Positions 1-10,428 of a stretch of 64,000 bases of DNA are shown here, in pieces (position 1 is the first letter of the stretch; every line of letters begins with the position of its first letter). This stretch comes from Methyloligella halotolerans (GTDB taxonomy: Bacteria; Pseudomonadota; Alphaproteobacteria; Rhizobiales; Methyloligellaceae). The translations under genes were made by a program, and so were the position numbers. Below the pieces are notes generated by a model, which was not told the DNA's origin, did not search any database, and saw only the letters and a program-made list of their open reading frames with translations. The stretch is from contig NZ_MASI01000011.1 in NCBI RefSeq assembly GCF_001708935.1, forward strand, positions 1 to 64,000. The letters are read 5' to 3'.

Positions 1-2
1 GC

Positions 3-266
3 TGGATGACCCTGCTGGAAGGCGTCGAGCTGGATAAGTCCGATGTGGAGACCTACGGCGAAGAGATGGCGCTGGAGCTCGCCGGCGTGCGCTCCTCGCT
101 GAAGAAGCTGCGCAGCTTCCCGGCTCTGAAGGAGCGCGAGGCGCAAGGGCTCGTCTCCCTGCACGGGCTGCACCTCGATATTGGAGATAATAAGCTCGTC
201 CAGCTTGACACTGCGAATGGCTGCTTCGTGCCGATTGTCGAGGATGTGGCAAGCGTGCCAGGGTAA
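3..266 (+). CDS. beta-carbonic anhydrase, C-terminal part (cut by window edge)
   Basis: The reading frame is already open at the left edge, so only the last ~87 residues are seen. The family catalyses zinc-dependent CO2/bicarbonate interconversion in the cytoplasm. What is visible is the typical C-terminal end of bacterial beta-class enzymes: a helix of the form VRSSLKKLRSFP, then LVSLHGLHLDI, then a strand ending LDTANGCFVPI. The zinc ligands (Cys, Asp, His, Cys) would lie upstream and cannot be checked. The methionine at base 6 is internal, not a start. The stop is TAA at 264-266. The family call rests on the shape of the C-terminal helix-strand pair. Confidence 0.72.
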   Translation, partial: WMTLLEGVELDKSDVETYGEEMALELAGVRSSLKKLRSFPALKEREAQGLVSLHGLHLDIGDNKLVQLDTANGCFVPIVEDVASVPG

Positions 267-552
267 ATCGCTCGAAGCGAGTCGTCACTTAGTTCGGTGT
301 GTTCGACAAGAAGAGTTGGCCACTCAGAGCTCCTTCAGACGCTAAGAAGCATGGTGTATGTAGTAACGCAGCAGAAGGCAACGAAGCTAGCGGATAATTG
401 TAACGCGGCGAGGTCGTTTTCATTCGGTGGAGAGGGCGAGAACTTCCCGCCTAACGCCAGAACCTGCTTCCGGTAGGGGTGACACCAGTCCACGCAACGA
501 GGCGAGGGTGAATTCATAGAACAACTAATCGTCCAACCTTTCGTGTTAGAAG

Positions 553-900
553 ATGCAAATAGAAATACACCGGATTTATGAAAGGCCGCTTCCTTCTGGC
601 TATCGAGTGTTAGTGGACCGATTGTGGCCTCGTGGAATCTCGAAAAAGGACGTTGATCTCGATGCTCACTGGACAGACTGTGCCCCTTCGGATGGGCTGC
701 GGAAGTGGTTTTCCCACGATCCGGTGAAATGGGCCGATTTCAGGAAGAAATACTTGCATGAGCTCAGTCAGAATCGAGAGCGCGTGAGAGTGTTGCTAGA
801 GGGTGTAGGGAAAGACAAACTTGTACTTCTGTATGGGGCCAAGGACGAGGCCCATACCCACGCAAGGGTGCTAAAAGAGTACCTGGAGAAGCTGAAATAG
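553..900 (+). CDS. DUF488 family protein (YeaO-like)
   Basis: A 115-residue protein matching the full usual length of the short DUF488/YeaO group. Hallmarks are RIYERP near residue 7, the YRVLVDRLWPRGISK motif at about residues 17-31, W-(x)n-P-S-x-x-LRKWF at about 40-52, and a C-terminal LLYGAKDEAHTHA stretch close to the family's LLY.A.D...N.A. The biochemical function of the family is not established. It stands alone between a carbonic anhydrase and a convergent LysR gene. The ATG start at 553 fits family N-termini, though the ribosome binding site (AGAAG) is weak. Its codon use seems less GC-rich than that of its neighbours. Confidence 0.85.
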   Translation: MQIEIHRIYERPLPSGYRVLVDRLWPRGISKKDVDLDAHWTDCAPSDGLRKWFSHDPVKWADFRKKYLHELSQNRERVRVLLEGVGKDKLVLLYGAKDEAHTHARVLKEYLEKLK

Positions 901-929
901 AATCGCGGGGTGTGTCGGCGTCGCCTCAG

Positions 930-1790
930 TCATTCCTGGACGACGTGCCGCAAGCCTTCCAAGGCAATATCTAGGGAGTCATCGTCACTTTGAGCGGAAC
1001 AAACGGCGTAGACGGGGTAGAAAAAGCTCGGAGCGCCGGGCACAAGATGCAGCCGGCCGGAGCGGAGATGTGTCTCGACCATCCTCTTGCGGAAATATCC
1101 GCAGCCACCGCCCTGGACGATGTAGTTCAGACCGAGCAGGCCCAATCCCCCCACGACGATTGGTGGGTTGCTGATCTCGGGGAACGCCATCGCGTGTTGC
1201 TTCGCGAATTCCGGGCCCCAATCGACATAGACATATTTCTCAGGTTCGCAGTCACGCATGTCCGGATCGGAGCTGACCAGGACGAGTTTTTCTTCCAGAA
1301 GCAACTCAACTCTGACGCCCGGTCGATATTGTGGTGCATACATGATGGCGAGATCGAGCACGCCGGCCGTAACCTGCTCCATCAGCGACTCTGGAAGATC
1401 TACCTGGATGCGTAGCGCTATCTCCGGAGCCGTATGACGCATCCAGTGCAGCCACTCAAGCATCCATGGATGCCATAGGATCAGCTCGCCACCGACTGCG
1501 AGAGATGCGCGGTGACCTTCGGGAATAGCCACCTGGTGGCGAGCTCGCTCCCAGAGTTGAAGAAATGTCGGAGCGTAGCGTAGGAATTGTTGTCCTTCCG
1601 GGGTCAAGGATGCCCCGCTCTTGTTGCGCACGAACATCCGCTTTCCGAGCTTCTCTTCCAAGGACCGAATGCGCGCGCTTACCGTCGTTTGACTAACGTT
1701 CAGTTGCTCGGCGGCACGTATAAAACTTTGGGTGCGCACGATCTCTAGAAAAGTGCGTGCTAGCTCGATGTCCAAAGAATGTCCCCTCAA
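930..1790 (-). CDS. LysR-family transcriptional regulator
   Basis: A 286-residue regulator of normal LysR length. Residues ~7-66 form the winged HTH (LARTFLEIVRTQSFIRAAEQL, then SQTTVSARIRSLE and the wing LFVRN-like KRMFVRNKSG). The rest is the effector-binding domain, with a Gly-rich GGLGLLGLNYIVQGGGCGYF segment near residue 215. It is divergent from the folate/sulfur block that begins at 1914. A 20-bp element at 1826-1845 just upstream recurs in front of cysJ, so a role as a CysB-like activator of sulfite reduction is an inference from position. The first usable start is TTG at 1790; a second TTG five codons in (before DIELART) is also possible. No ligand can be named. Confidence 0.88.
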   Translation of the reverse strand: MRGHSLDIELARTFLEIVRTQSFIRAAEQLNVSQTTVSARIRSLEEKLGKRMFVRNKSGASLTPEGQQFLRYAPTFLQLWERARHQVAIPEGHRASLAVGGELILWHPWMLEWLHWMRHTAPEIALRIQVDLPESLMEQVTAGVLDLAIMYAPQYRPGVRVELLLEEKLVLVSSDPDMRDCEPEKYVYVDWGPEFAKQHAMAFPEISNPPIVVGGLGLLGLNYIVQGGGCGYFRKRMVETHLRSGRLHLVPGAPSFFYPVYAVCSAQSDDDSLDIALEGLRHVVQE

Positions 1791-1825
1791 CTGGAATGAT
1801 GCAGAATTATTGCACTCAACGATTG

Positions 1826-1845
1826 ATTATATTCGCTTGTCTGAA
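1826..1845. promoter_or_regulatory. 20-bp conserved element, copy 1 (candidate LysR operator)
   Basis: ATTATATTCGCTTGTCTGAA lies between the divergent lysR and cyclo-ligase genes. It holds a TTC-N8-GAA dyad, in keeping with the loose T-N11-A logic of LysR sites. It matches the element at 2624-2643 at 17 of 20 positions. Binding by the adjacent regulator is inferred. Confidence 0.45.
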
Positions 1846-1913
1846 GCAAGAGAATCCTCACAATAGGTTCCGTCATCGCCCGTGCCGAAAGGCGACAATC
1901 AGCGTTTGCGAAG

Positions 1914-2561
1914 ATGCGACAGAGCCGACTTTCCTCACCTCCGTGCTTCTTGGAACTGTTCGACTCCTCCGACGAGGAGGAGCAGCCGCCTTATCATCTG
2001 CAGCGGTGGAGACAGATACAACGCCATCGGTTGATCGACGAGCGGCTCTCTCTGAGCCCGGAGATCCGAGGCTTCTACGCGCGACAGATCATAGAGAAGC
2101 TCAACCAATTTCTGCCGATAGTGAAGGATCTGACGGTTAGCGGCTATTGGCCGTGCAAGGGTGAGCCGGATCTTCGCCCTTGGTTGAAGTCCCTGCATAG
2201 GGGAGCTGGCCGCGCGGCCCTTCCTGTCGTCGTGGCAAAGAACAAGCCGCTCGATTTCCGAGCATGGCGGGACGGTGATCCGCTCGAACGTGGCGTTTGG
2301 AATATTCTTCATCCCGCTCAAGGATCCGACGTTCTCCCTGACGTCATTATCGCGCCGCTGGTGGGGTTTGATACGTCGGGCTATCGACTGGGTTACGGCG
2401 GCGGATATTTCGATCGGACATTGGCTGCGTTGGAGAACCGGCCCGTGATCGTAGGGGTAGGTTATGGAGAATCGAAACTCCGGACGATCCATCCGCAGGC
2501 CTACGATATCCCGATGGATGTCGTCATTACGCAAACCGAGATACTGACGTTTGATCGTTGA
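1914..2561 (+). CDS. 5-formyltetrahydrofolate cyclo-ligase
   Basis: A 215-residue enzyme that uses ATP to close 5-formyl-THF to 5,10-methenyl-THF in the cytoplasm. The C-terminal family signature is clear: PLVGFDTSGYRLGYGGGYFDRTL at about residues 148-170, with the Gly-rich nucleotide-binding turn, followed by VGVGY. The substrate-side GYWPCKGEPDLRPW segment is near residue 77. The N-terminus is about 30 residues longer than in short family members and acidic (SSDEEEQP), so the true start may be internal. It is divergent from lysR and 159 bp upstream of cysJ, which links folate and sulfur metabolism in this locus. Confidence 0.88.
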   Translation: MRQSRLSSPPCFLELFDSSDEEEQPPYHLQRWRQIQRHRLIDERLSLSPEIRGFYARQIIEKLNQFLPIVKDLTVSGYWPCKGEPDLRPWLKSLHRGAGRAALPVVVAKNKPLDFRAWRDGDPLERGVWNILHPAQGSDVLPDVIIAPLVGFDTSGYRLGYGGGYFDRTLAALENRPVIVGVGYGESKLRTIHPQAYDIPMDVVITQTEILTFDR

Positions 2562-2623
2562 TGCACCGCGATCTTTCCGCGGGCCATCGCAAGATGATGC
2601 AAGAAAATTGCTTTAAAGAACGA

Positions 2624-2643
2624 ATTATATTCGTTTGCATGAA
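2624..2643. promoter_or_regulatory. 20-bp conserved element, copy 2, upstream of cysJ
   Basis: ATTATATTCGTTTGCATGAA lies 78 bp before the cysJ start and repeats the element found beside lysR (17/20 identity, same strand and same TTC-N8-GAA dyad). The placement fits an activator site for the cysJI operon. Function is inferred. Confidence 0.45.
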
Positions 2644-2720
2644 CGGATCTCGGGCGCAACAGTGCTCCGGGCGGCCGGTCAGGTGCAGGCCCGCTGGGCC
2701 TTTTCTATCGATGGGTTGCA

Positions 2721-4556
2721 ATGAGCGCGTTAGATTTTCAGAGTCTTGGACTTTCGGAACAGCAGTGGAGCCGCATCAAGGAATTGGCCAACAGCCTGAG
2801 CCCTGAGCAGGCTCTATGGCTGAGCGGCTATTTCGCGGGGATGGACTATCGGCTTAGAGAGGCCGGAAGTTCCGGCCAACTGCCTTCCGGGAAGAGTATC
2901 GGTAAGGGTGCCGACGGCGAAGTCGCGGCGAGGCCCATCTCAATACTTTTCGGCAGCGAGACGGGCAATAGTCGCGAACTTGCATCCGCGCTTGCGAGCG
3001 GGTTGCGAGTAGAGGGGTGTGATATCTCCTTGCAAGCCATGGGGGATTACAAGCCGCGCGAGCTCAAGAGCGAACATGATGTGTTGATCGTTACGAGCAC
3101 CCATGGTGAGGGTGACCCTCCCGCGACGGCGCTCGACTTCTTTGAATTCCTGGAGAGCAAGAAGGCGCCTGAGCTCCCCCATCTTCGCTATTCGGTTCTG
3201 GCTCTTGGGGATTCCACCTACGAGCAATTTTGTGAAGCAGGCAAGCGGCTTGATCGTCGCCTCGAACAGCTTGGTGCAGAGCGTCTTGTCAATCGCGTCG
3301 ACTGCGACGTCGATTACGAGGATACCGCTGCCGACTGGATCAGAACGGTCACGGAAAGGCTCAAAGAGTCGAACGACCGCGCCCAGCTCGGTGACGGGGC
3401 GGCGGACGACATCTCGTCTCTTAACCCAGCGTCCGCCGCCATATTCGATCAGTCCAATCCATTCGAAGCGAGTGTGATCGATAATTTCGTATTAACGGGG
3501 CGTGGCTCGAGCAAGGAGACTCGGCATGTTGAGCTCTCCGTCGAGGGGTCAGGATTAGGGTTCGAACCTGGCGATGCGCTCGGAATCTACGCCCGCAACG
3601 ATCCTCGATTGGTGGAGAAGATACTCGAGAGCCTCGAAATGGCGGCCGACGCCGAGATCGTAATTGACGGCGAACCGCGTCGCCTGGATGTCGCCTTGTC
3701 CGAAAGCTTCGAGCTCACGTCTGGAACCACCCGCTTCATCAACAAATGGGCCGAGCTTACGGAGGCGGAAGAGCTCGACGCCTTGCGCGGTAAAGAGCAA
3801 GCTTCGGAGCGTGCGGCGTTTCTGGAGCGCAACCACATTATTGATATCGTCAGTCGGTTTCCGGCCAAGGGTATCAATCCGAACGAGTTCATCGCGGGTT
3901 TGCGCCAAATGCGTCCGCGCCTCTATTCCATTGCTTCGAGCTCTGCCTTCGCACCAGATGAGGTGCATCTGACTGTTGCCACTGTGAGATATCCGCTGAA
4001 CGGAGAGGAGCGCAGCGGTATCGCGACGGGCCACATAGCGGATTTTTGTGAGACGGAAGCCATGCTTCCGGTCTACATCCAGCCCAACCCCCGCTTTCGG
4101 TTGGCGGCGGATGACACGCCGATACTCATGGTGGGAGCTGGCACGGGCGTCGCGCCGTTCCGTGCGTTCATGCAGGAACGGGAGGTGCGCGGAACCTCGG
4201 GACGTTCTTGGCTCGTCTTCGGCGAGCGAAACTTCCATACCGATTTCCTCTATCAGACCGAATGGCAGCAATGGCTTAGGGACCGACGTCTGAACCAGAT
4301 GGATGTCGCCTTTTCACGAGACCAATCGGCCAAGGCGTATGTTCAACATCGCCTGGCGGAAAGGTCTCGGGACGTTCTCGCCTGGCTCGAAGAGGGTGCG
4401 ACCCTCTACGTTTGCGGGGGACGAAATCTCGCTCCGGCCATTCACGCGACGCTTACCCAAATCCTGAAGCAGGAGGGCGGACACAGCGACGTGTCGGCGG
4501 CCGAGTATCTCGGCGCGATGCAGAGCGACAGCCGCTATCAGATTGATGTCTACTAG
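2721..4556 (+). CDS. cysJ: sulfite reductase (NADPH) flavoprotein alpha subunit
   Basis: A 611-residue diflavin reductase that passes electrons from NADPH via FAD and FMN to the CysI hemoprotein for sulfite reduction to sulfide. Domains in order: an N-terminal helical segment of ~70 residues; a flavodoxin-like FMN domain at about 73-215 (ILFGSETGNSRELA for phosphate binding, STHGEGDPP, LGDSTYEQFCEAGK); a FAD/connecting domain with RPRLYSIASS near 394; and an NADP domain with MVGAGTGVAPFRAFMQER near 471, CGG near 568 and the terminal YQIDVY. The length matches E. coli CysJ (about 600). Its stop overlaps the cysI start by 11 bp, which implies translational coupling. Confidence 0.95.
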   Translation: MSALDFQSLGLSEQQWSRIKELANSLSPEQALWLSGYFAGMDYRLREAGSSGQLPSGKSIGKGADGEVAARPISILFGSETGNSRELASALASGLRVEGCDISLQAMGDYKPRELKSEHDVLIVTSTHGEGDPPATALDFFEFLESKKAPELPHLRYSVLALGDSTYEQFCEAGKRLDRRLEQLGAERLVNRVDCDVDYEDTAADWIRTVTERLKESNDRAQLGDGAADDISSLNPASAAIFDQSNPFEASVIDNFVLTGRGSSKETRHVELSVEGSGLGFEPGDALGIYARNDPRLVEKILESLEMAADAEIVIDGEPRRLDVALSESFELTSGTTRFINKWAELTEAEELDALRGKEQASERAAFLERNHIIDIVSRFPAKGINPNEFIAGLRQMRPRLYSIASSSAFAPDEVHLTVATVRYPLNGEERSGIATGHIADFCETEAMLPVYIQPNPRFRLAADDTPILMVGAGTGVAPFRAFMQEREVRGTSGRSWLVFGERNFHTDFLYQTEWQQWLRDRRLNQMDVAFSRDQSAKAYVQHRLAERSRDVLAWLEEGATLYVCGGRNLAPAIHATLTQILKQEGGHSDVSAAEYLGAMQSDSRYQIDVY

Positions 4557-6263
4557 CTCCGCAGGCTCCACTCGGTCGGATCGTAGCGCCGACCTCTCTC
4601 AGCCTCTGGAAAAGCTGCACCCCGACGAGACGCTGAAGTCGGCGAGCGATCAACTTAGAGGAAGCATTGCGGAGGGGCTCGTCGATCCGCTTACCGCCGC
4701 AGTTCCCGGCGAAGATCCCAAGCTCATGAAGTTTCATGGGCTCTATCTTCAGGATGATCGGGATATTCGGGATGAGCGCAGGCGCCAGCGATTGGAGCCG
4801 GCCTTCTCCTTTATGGCCCGCGTGCGCCTTCCGGGCGGAGTCTGCAGTCCATCCCAATGGCTCAAGCTCGACAAATTAGCTCGCGACTACGGTGGAGAGA
4901 GCCTGCGTCTGACCACCCGACAGACCTTTCAGTTTCACCGCGTTCAGAAGCGGAATCTGCCTTCGCTGATGAAGGGGCTAGACGAGGTTCTGCTCGACAC
5001 CAAAGCGGCGTGTGGAGACGATTGCCGCGGCGTGATGTGCTCGGTCAATCCCTCTTTGTCCGACCTTCATGCGCAGGTATACGCGATTGCGAAGGACGCG
5101 AGCGATTGGGCCATTCCCAAGACTGGAGCGTATCGAGAGATCTGGTTCGGAGAGGAACGGCGGTCTCCGTATGGGCCGGAGGAGCCGCTCTACGGAAAGA
5201 CCTATCTGCCTCGCAAGTTCAAGATTGGTTTCGTCCTGCCACCGACCAACGACATCGACGTTTACGCTCAGGATCTCGGGTTTATCGCTATCGTCGAGAA
5301 GGGCAAGCTGGTCGGCTTCAACGTCGCTATTGGCGGCGGCATGGGACGGATCGACCGCAATCCGAACTCATATCCTCGTCTTGCTGACGTCATCGGCTTT
5401 GTGGAGGTCGAGGACGTTCTCCCCATGATCGAAGCCGTTATGTCGACCCAGCGAGATTACGGCAATCGTGCCGATCGCGCTCGCGCCCGCTTCAAGTACA
5501 CCATCGACGACAAAGGGCTGCAATGGATCAAATCCGAGATTGAAGCCCGCCTCGGCTTCGATCTGGCGCCGGCTCATCCCTTCATCTTCACCTCCAACGG
5601 TGACGTTCTGGGCTGGCAGAATGGGAGTGATGGGTTCCATCACTTCACGCTCTTCATTCAGAGTGGCAGGCTCATCAATCGAGAGGAGACGAAGCTTCTA
5701 GACAGTGTCCGAGAGATCGCGGAAGTCCATACGGGAGAGTTCCGGGTCACGCCGAACCAGAACCTGATCATAGCGAAGGTTTCTGAAGGTGAGCTGGATG
5801 AAATCGAACGCTTGCTTGAAGCGAATGGGCTTTCCAACCTGAACCGTGGAAGCGGACTGCGGTTGAACTCCATGGCTTGCGTGGCGCTACCGACTTGCGG
5901 TTTAGCATGGCGGAAGCAGAACGCTACCTACCGACGCTCATTCCAAAGATTGAGTCCATTCTCGATGATCACGGTCTCTATGACGAGCCTATCACGCTCC
6001 GTATGACCGGTTGTCCGAATGGCTGTGCGCGGCCTTACATTTCCGATATCGGTCTCACAGGCCGGGCTCCCGGAAAATACAACCTCTATCTCGGCGGAGG
6101 ATTCCACGGGCAGCGCCTCAATCGTTTGGTGCTGGAGAATGTCGGAGAGGAGGCCATTCTCGAAAAGCTCGCAAGCGTCATTGCTCATTATGCCTCCGAG
6201 CGGGAAGCATCGGAGCATCTCGGCGACTTCGTGGTACGTGCCGGCTATCTTTCGGAACAATGA
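4546..6263 (+). pseudogene. cysI: sulfite reductase hemoprotein beta subunit, interrupted by a -1 frameshift
   Basis: Encodes the siroheme/4Fe-4S subunit that reduces sulfite to sulfide with CysJ. The first frame runs from ATG 4546 and carries LRLTTRQTFQFHRV and the first cluster cysteine pair in ACVALPTC (codons ending at 5898). Just after, at about 5902, the frame breaks; the continuation ([15 protein letters not shown]) lies in another frame and holds the second cysteine pair in [11 protein letters not shown], through FVVRAGY to the stop at 6263. Restoring one base around 5902-5903 gives a ~572-residue protein, the normal CysI length. As read, the product would lack half of its cluster ligands and be inactive. 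A sequencing error is likely, because both halves are otherwise well conserved. Confidence 0.9.
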
Positions 6264-6306
6264 ATCGGAGCGGACACTTCGCGCCGGCAAGAGTGAAAGG
6301 AGATTC

Positions 6307-6939
6307 ATGTCATTAGAGTTGGGACAAATCGCACCGGACTTCGAACAGCAAAGCACGGAGGGCCGGATCCGTTTCCATGAGTGGCTGGGAGATTCCTGGG
6401 GACTCTTCTTTAGTCATCCCAAAAACTTTACGCCGGTCTGCACCACGGAACTGGCCGAGGTCGCGCGTTTGAAACCCGAGTGGGATAAGCGAAACGTCAA
6501 GCCGATCGGGCTGTCTGTCGATCTGCTCGACAGTCACGCGACCTGGGAGCAGGATATTTCAGAAACGCAGGGGCACGCCCTCAATTTTCCACTTCTGGCC
6601 GACGCAGATAAGAGCGTGGCCTCGCTATACGGGATGATCCACCCGGAGGCCGATCCCGCCGTGACCGTCAGGGCGGTCTTTCTCATCGACCCCGCGAAGC
6701 GCATTCGGTTGGTGCTCGTCTATCCACCAAGTGCAGGGCGAAATTTTGCTGAGATCATTCGCGCCATCGACAGCATCCAGCTCAGCGACAAGTCGAAAGT
6801 GGCGACCCCGGTAAATTGGGAGCCGGGAGACTCCGTAATCGTCTCGCCAGCGCTTACCGATGAACAGGCGAAAGAATTGTTCCCGCAGGGCTGGCGAGCG
6901 TTGAGACCTTATCTCCGTATGGTCGATCTGCCGGATTGA
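6307..6939 (+). CDS. 1-Cys peroxiredoxin (Prx6/AhpE-like, AhpC/TSA family)
   Basis: A 210-residue peroxidase that reduces peroxides with a cysteine thiol. The peroxidatic motif HPKNFTPVCTTE is at about residues 37-48 (Cys45), with the family's partner Arg downstream. The long C-terminal arm (WEPGDSVIVSPALTDEQAKELFP) is typical of the Prx6 class rather than of 2-Cys AhpC, and no resolving Cys is seen at the C-terminus. The start at 6307 is set by a strong AAGGAG at 6297-6302. It sits 43 bp after cysI and 20 bp before the next gene, so it probably belongs to the sulfur operon and may guard sulfite reduction from oxidants. Confidence 0.9.
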   Translation: MSLELGQIAPDFEQQSTEGRIRFHEWLGDSWGLFFSHPKNFTPVCTTELAEVARLKPEWDKRNVKPIGLSVDLLDSHATWEQDISETQGHALNFPLLADADKSVASLYGMIHPEADPAVTVRAVFLIDPAKRIRLVLVYPPSAGRNFAEIIRAIDSIQLSDKSKVATPVNWEPGDSVIVSPALTDEQAKELFPQGWRALRPYLRMVDLPD

Positions 6940-6959
6940 TCTCATCGATAGGAAACGCC

Positions 6960-8132
6960 ATGAAGCGCAATCTCAAGCCTGAAACTGTCGCTGCCGGCAA
7001 TGGTATTGCTACTGACGAGACTTATGGTGCCGTCACGCCTCCAATATACCTGTCGAGCACGTTTGCGTTCGAAGGCTTCGAGAGAAGTGGGCCCTACGAT
7101 TACTCACGGACCGCAAATCCTAGCCGTGCCCTGCTGGCCGATACGATCGCTCGACTGGAAGGAGGGAGTGGAGCGATCATTACCTGCTCTGGAATGTCTG
7201 CAGTCGACCTGCTTCTCAGTCGCCTTTCGGCAGATGAGCTTGTCGTCGCACCGCACGATTGTTACGGCGGCACCTATCGCCTTCTGGCCAATAGAAGTGA
7301 GCGAGGGCATTTCTCCGTCAGCTTCGTAAATCAGGCCGATGAGACAGCTCTGGCGGCTGCGATGGAGCAGTATCCAGCGTTGGTCCTGATAGAGACTCCG
7401 AGCAATCCCCTGATGAGGGTCGTGGACATTGAACGGATCTCGAAGCGGGCAAAAGACGTCGGTGCCAAGGTAGCTGTCGACAACACGTTTCTCACACCAG
7501 CGCTACAACGTCCTCTTTCTCTCGGGGCCGACTATGTCATTCACTCCACAACAAAATACTTGAATGGTCATTCCGATGTCGTCGGTGGGGCGCTGGTCTG
7601 TGCTGAGGCTAGCGAGGTCGAAGAATTCGCTTCCTGGGCGAACATCACGGGCGTTACAGGCGCACCCTTTGATTCCTATCTAACGCTTCGAGGAGTTCGG
7701 ACATTGTTCCCAAGAATGGGTCGGCAACAGTCGAACGCCAAACACATAGCCAGCTACTTAAACAAGCATCCCCAGGTCTCGGTGGTTCACTATCCGGGCC
7801 TGCCGGATCATCCCGGACACAGGATCGCGGGACGTCAGCAAAGCGGGTTCGGAGCCATGCTGAGCTTTGAGCTGAAGGGAGGAGTCGCTGCCGTTCGACC
7901 ATTCGTCGAGGCCCTTTCAGTTTTCACTTTAGCGGAATCTCTTGGTGGCGTGGAGAGCTTGGCCGCGCATCCTGCGAGCATGACGCATCTCGGCATGGGT
8001 GCGTCGGCGCGCGAGGCGGCCGGGATCGGCGATGGCCTTCTCCGCCTATCCATAGGGGTCGAAGCCGTTAATGATTTGATCACAGATCTCGAAGAAGGCT
8101 TCGGCGCAATCCAAGATCGGACAGCAGCTTGA
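6960..8132 (+). CDS. metB: cystathionine gamma-synthase / O-acylhomoserine sulfhydrylase-type PLP enzyme
   Basis: A 390-residue Cys/Met-metabolism PLP enzyme of the usual length. Key sites: YSRTANPSR near residue 47 (phosphate/substrate site), GSGAIITCSGMSA near 69, VDNTFLTP near 172, and the PLP-lysine motif HSTTKYLNGHSDVVGGA near 196 (Lys in STTKY). The C-terminal AESLGGVESLAAHPASMTH is also typical. Such enzymes join homoserine esters with cysteine or sulfide to give cystathionine or homocysteine. Linkage to cysJI favours use of freshly made sulfide or cysteine. Separating MetB from MetZ or a gamma-lyase by sequence alone is uncertain. The start at ATG 6960 is preceded by GATAGGAAA. Confidence 0.82.
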   Translation: MKRNLKPETVAAGNGIATDETYGAVTPPIYLSSTFAFEGFERSGPYDYSRTANPSRALLADTIARLEGGSGAIITCSGMSAVDLLLSRLSADELVVAPHDCYGGTYRLLANRSERGHFSVSFVNQADETALAAAMEQYPALVLIETPSNPLMRVVDIERISKRAKDVGAKVAVDNTFLTPALQRPLSLGADYVIHSTTKYLNGHSDVVGGALVCAEASEVEEFASWANITGVTGAPFDSYLTLRGVRTLFPRMGRQQSNAKHIASYLNKHPQVSVVHYPGLPDHPGHRIAGRQQSGFGAMLSFELKGGVAAVRPFVEALSVFTLAESLGGVESLAAHPASMTHLGMGASAREAAGIGDGLLRLSIGVEAVNDLITDLEEGFGAIQDRTAA

Positions 8133-8168
8133 GGAGAAGCTCGATCGCATCGTTCGCGAGGCACTCAT

Positions 8169-8826
8169 CTAATAGGGAGGCGTGAGATCTTCCGGTGACA
8201 TCGGATAGAACGTGTACCGGAAGAAGATTAGTGTGATCAGGAGCAGGTAGAGAGCGCCTCCGTTTAGCCACAATACCAAGGCGGCAAGGAAAAGCTGAAG
8301 CCGTCGGCACCTTCGACACCGATCAAACGAATCGTTAGGATCGCTAGGGATTGGGCTGCGACAACGCTAACGAGCCATCCCCCATTTAAACCATCGGTCA
8401 GTGCTGGCTTCTTTGGAATGACCGTGAGTAGTGCGAAGAGGCCGTAGGTTACCAGCAGCCAGAGAGCTGCGGCTACCGCCCAAATTACGCTGGCCAGGCT
8501 CGGCGCGTCCGCCTGAATAAGCAACTGGCTGCCGAACATGGCCGACGCGGCTACTAGAGTGAAGATGCCAACGCCGCGAGTGTGACTTTTGAGATCGGCC
8601 ATGAAGGCGCCTGGGCGAAGTAGCGCCCGGGCTAGTGTCAGAAAGATCAATGAGCCGAAGAAGACCGCATTTAGCCACAAAAGCAGAATCGGCAAAGACC
8701 GACACTTGGTGCAGATGCGTGGAGCGCGACAATGCCGGTGGCCATGACAAGCGCGAAATAAGCCAGATGGAGCGTCTCCAACTTGTCGGGATCAGCTCGC
8801 TGAATTCCAGCGCAAAAGAACTTCAC
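8169..8826 (-). pseudogene. TDT-family permease (tellurite resistance / C4-dicarboxylate / sulfite export type), decayed
   Basis: Three reading frames together spell the N-terminal two thirds of a TDT permease. From GTG 8826 comes LHLAYFALVMATGIVALHA; then a second frame (about 8695-8300) with LPILLLWLNAVFFGSL, ADLKSHTRGVGIF, WLLVTYGLFA and LNGGWLVSVVAAQS; then a third frame with LNGGALYLLLITLIFFRYTF and MSPEDLTPPY before a stop at 8169. Family members run to ~330 residues, so the last ~110 residues (several membrane spans) are gone. Two frame breaks lie near 8700 and 8295. It starts 18 bp after gdhA in the same direction. Some members export sulfite, which would suit the neighbouring cys genes, but the substrate is unknown. 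Confidence 0.8.
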
Positions 8827-8844
8827 CTGTCGAATGCCGGTGCT

Positions 8845-10428
<1,584 letters not shown>

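Noticed and set aside
335..517. A 60-codon minus-strand frame between carbonic anhydrase and DUF488
   Set aside because: Short, with no ribosome site or protein-like composition.
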